Source: Sedimentisphaerales bacterium (GTDB lineage Bacteria > Planctomycetota > Phycisphaerae > Sedimentisphaerales > Anaerobacaceae). From it: a stretch of 15,030 bases of DNA. Both the position numbers and the translations under genes were made by a program. Positions 14,796 through 15,030 of the stretch are shown one piece after another. The stretch covers positions 1 through 15,030 of the forward strand of contig DAOVMB010000015.1 in NCBI GenBank assembly GCA_030630905.1, given 5' to 3'. The notes under the pieces were generated by a model, which saw only the letters and a list, made by a program, of their open reading frames with translations, was not told where the DNA came from and searched no databases. The stretch's first letter is position 1; the number at the start of each line of letters is the position of its first letter.

Positions 14796-15030
14796 GTGCC
14801 GCTTATAGTTTCGGAAGGGACAAGTTTACTTAGAATTGTTGCAGTGAGCAGGGACCCCGAAGTTCAGCAGCTTGCTCAGCAGTATAGCCGGGAAGTTTTC
14901 GGGGCAGACGACCTGATCGATGCTTTGGATATCGTTAAAACGGTCAATCCGAATTTAATTCTTTTCGACCATCGGTTTAATCCGAACCACATTCGCGAAT
15001 TCCTAAATAAGGCCGATAAAAATTCGGTCG
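14796..15030 (+). CDS. Response-regulator-like receiver domain protein, N-terminal part (cut by the right edge)
   Basis: 78 codons are open from GTG 14796 to the edge, after an in-frame TAA at 14790-14792. The translation has the receiver-domain pattern: beta-1 LRIVAVSRDPEVQQLAQQYS (12-31), a helical part with DDLIDALDIVKTVNPN (38-53), then beta-3 NLILFDHRFNP (53-63). In this pattern D58 matches the phospho-acceptor Asp. The two acidic residues that normally end beta-1 (DD) read S18-R19, so Mg2+ binding and phosphorylation may be altered. It is divergent from the flagellar array across a sigma-54 and repeat-bearing control region. The likely full protein is a sigma-54-interacting flagellar regulator of the FleQ/FlrC/FlbD kind, but the AAA+ and DNA-binding domains, if present, lie beyond the window. 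GTG is the first usable start; its ribosome site is poor. Confidence 0.65.
   Translation, partial: MPLIVSEGTSLLRIVAVSRDPEVQQLAQQYSREVFGADDLIDALDIVKTVNPNLILFDHRFNPNHIREFLNKADKNSV

Noticed and set aside
1..15030. CRISPR arrays, tRNA or rRNA genes, insertion sequences, toxin-antitoxin or defence genes
   Set aside because: None seen; the window is accounted for by the flagellar array, two TPR genes, one receiver gene and short gaps.

Overview
The window is a flagellar hook/basal-body gene cluster from a diderm (Gram-negative-type) bacterium. It carries FlgA, FlgH and FlgI, which build the P- and L-rings, and it shows sigma-54 promoter signals. Base composition looks balanced. Gene order, the embedded PilZ gene, TPR-rich neighbours and sigma-54 control would fit a planctomycete-like (Phycisphaerae-type) or similar deep-branching lineage, but this placement is tentative; no rRNA or other marker gene is present.

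Layout. Twelve genes run leftward on the minus strand from 14199 to 2199 as one tight array: flgD, flgE, a membrane PilZ-domain gene, flgF, flgG, flgA, flgH, flgI, flgJ (rod-binding domain only), flgN, flgK, flgL. Gaps are 1 to 86 nt, with one ATGA overlap (flgJ/flgN). A consensus -24/-12 sigma-54 promoter lies upstream of flgD (14299-14313). After flgL there is a 209-nt gap holding a second, near-consensus sigma-54 promoter (2064-2078). It reads into a TPR-glycosyltransferase fusion gene (1989-433), followed by a TPR protein cut by the left edge (252-1). To the right, about 580 nt without a convincing gene separates flgD from a divergent plus-strand gene that starts near 14796. That gene encodes a response-regulator-like receiver domain and is cut by the right edge.

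How the genes work together. The array encodes the hook cap (FlgD), hook (FlgE), distal rod (FlgF, FlgG), P-ring and its chaperone (FlgI, FlgA), L-ring (FlgH), a rod-assembly factor (FlgJ), the hook-filament junction (FlgK, FlgL) and its export chaperone (FlgN). The PilZ protein may bring cyclic-di-GMP control to the motor or hook. The TPR-glycosyltransferase probably modifies flagellin or another surface protein. The sigma-54 elements tie it to flagellar expression, and the divergent receiver-domain gene is a candidate for the activator. Not in the window: flgB, flgC, fliE, fliK, flgM and flagellin.

Most unusual points: the PilZ gene inside the hook operon with a degenerate second c-di-GMP motif, the two matched sigma-54 promoters, a thrice-repeated GTCCYATAA motif in the divergent control region, and a receiver domain lacking its usual acidic pair.
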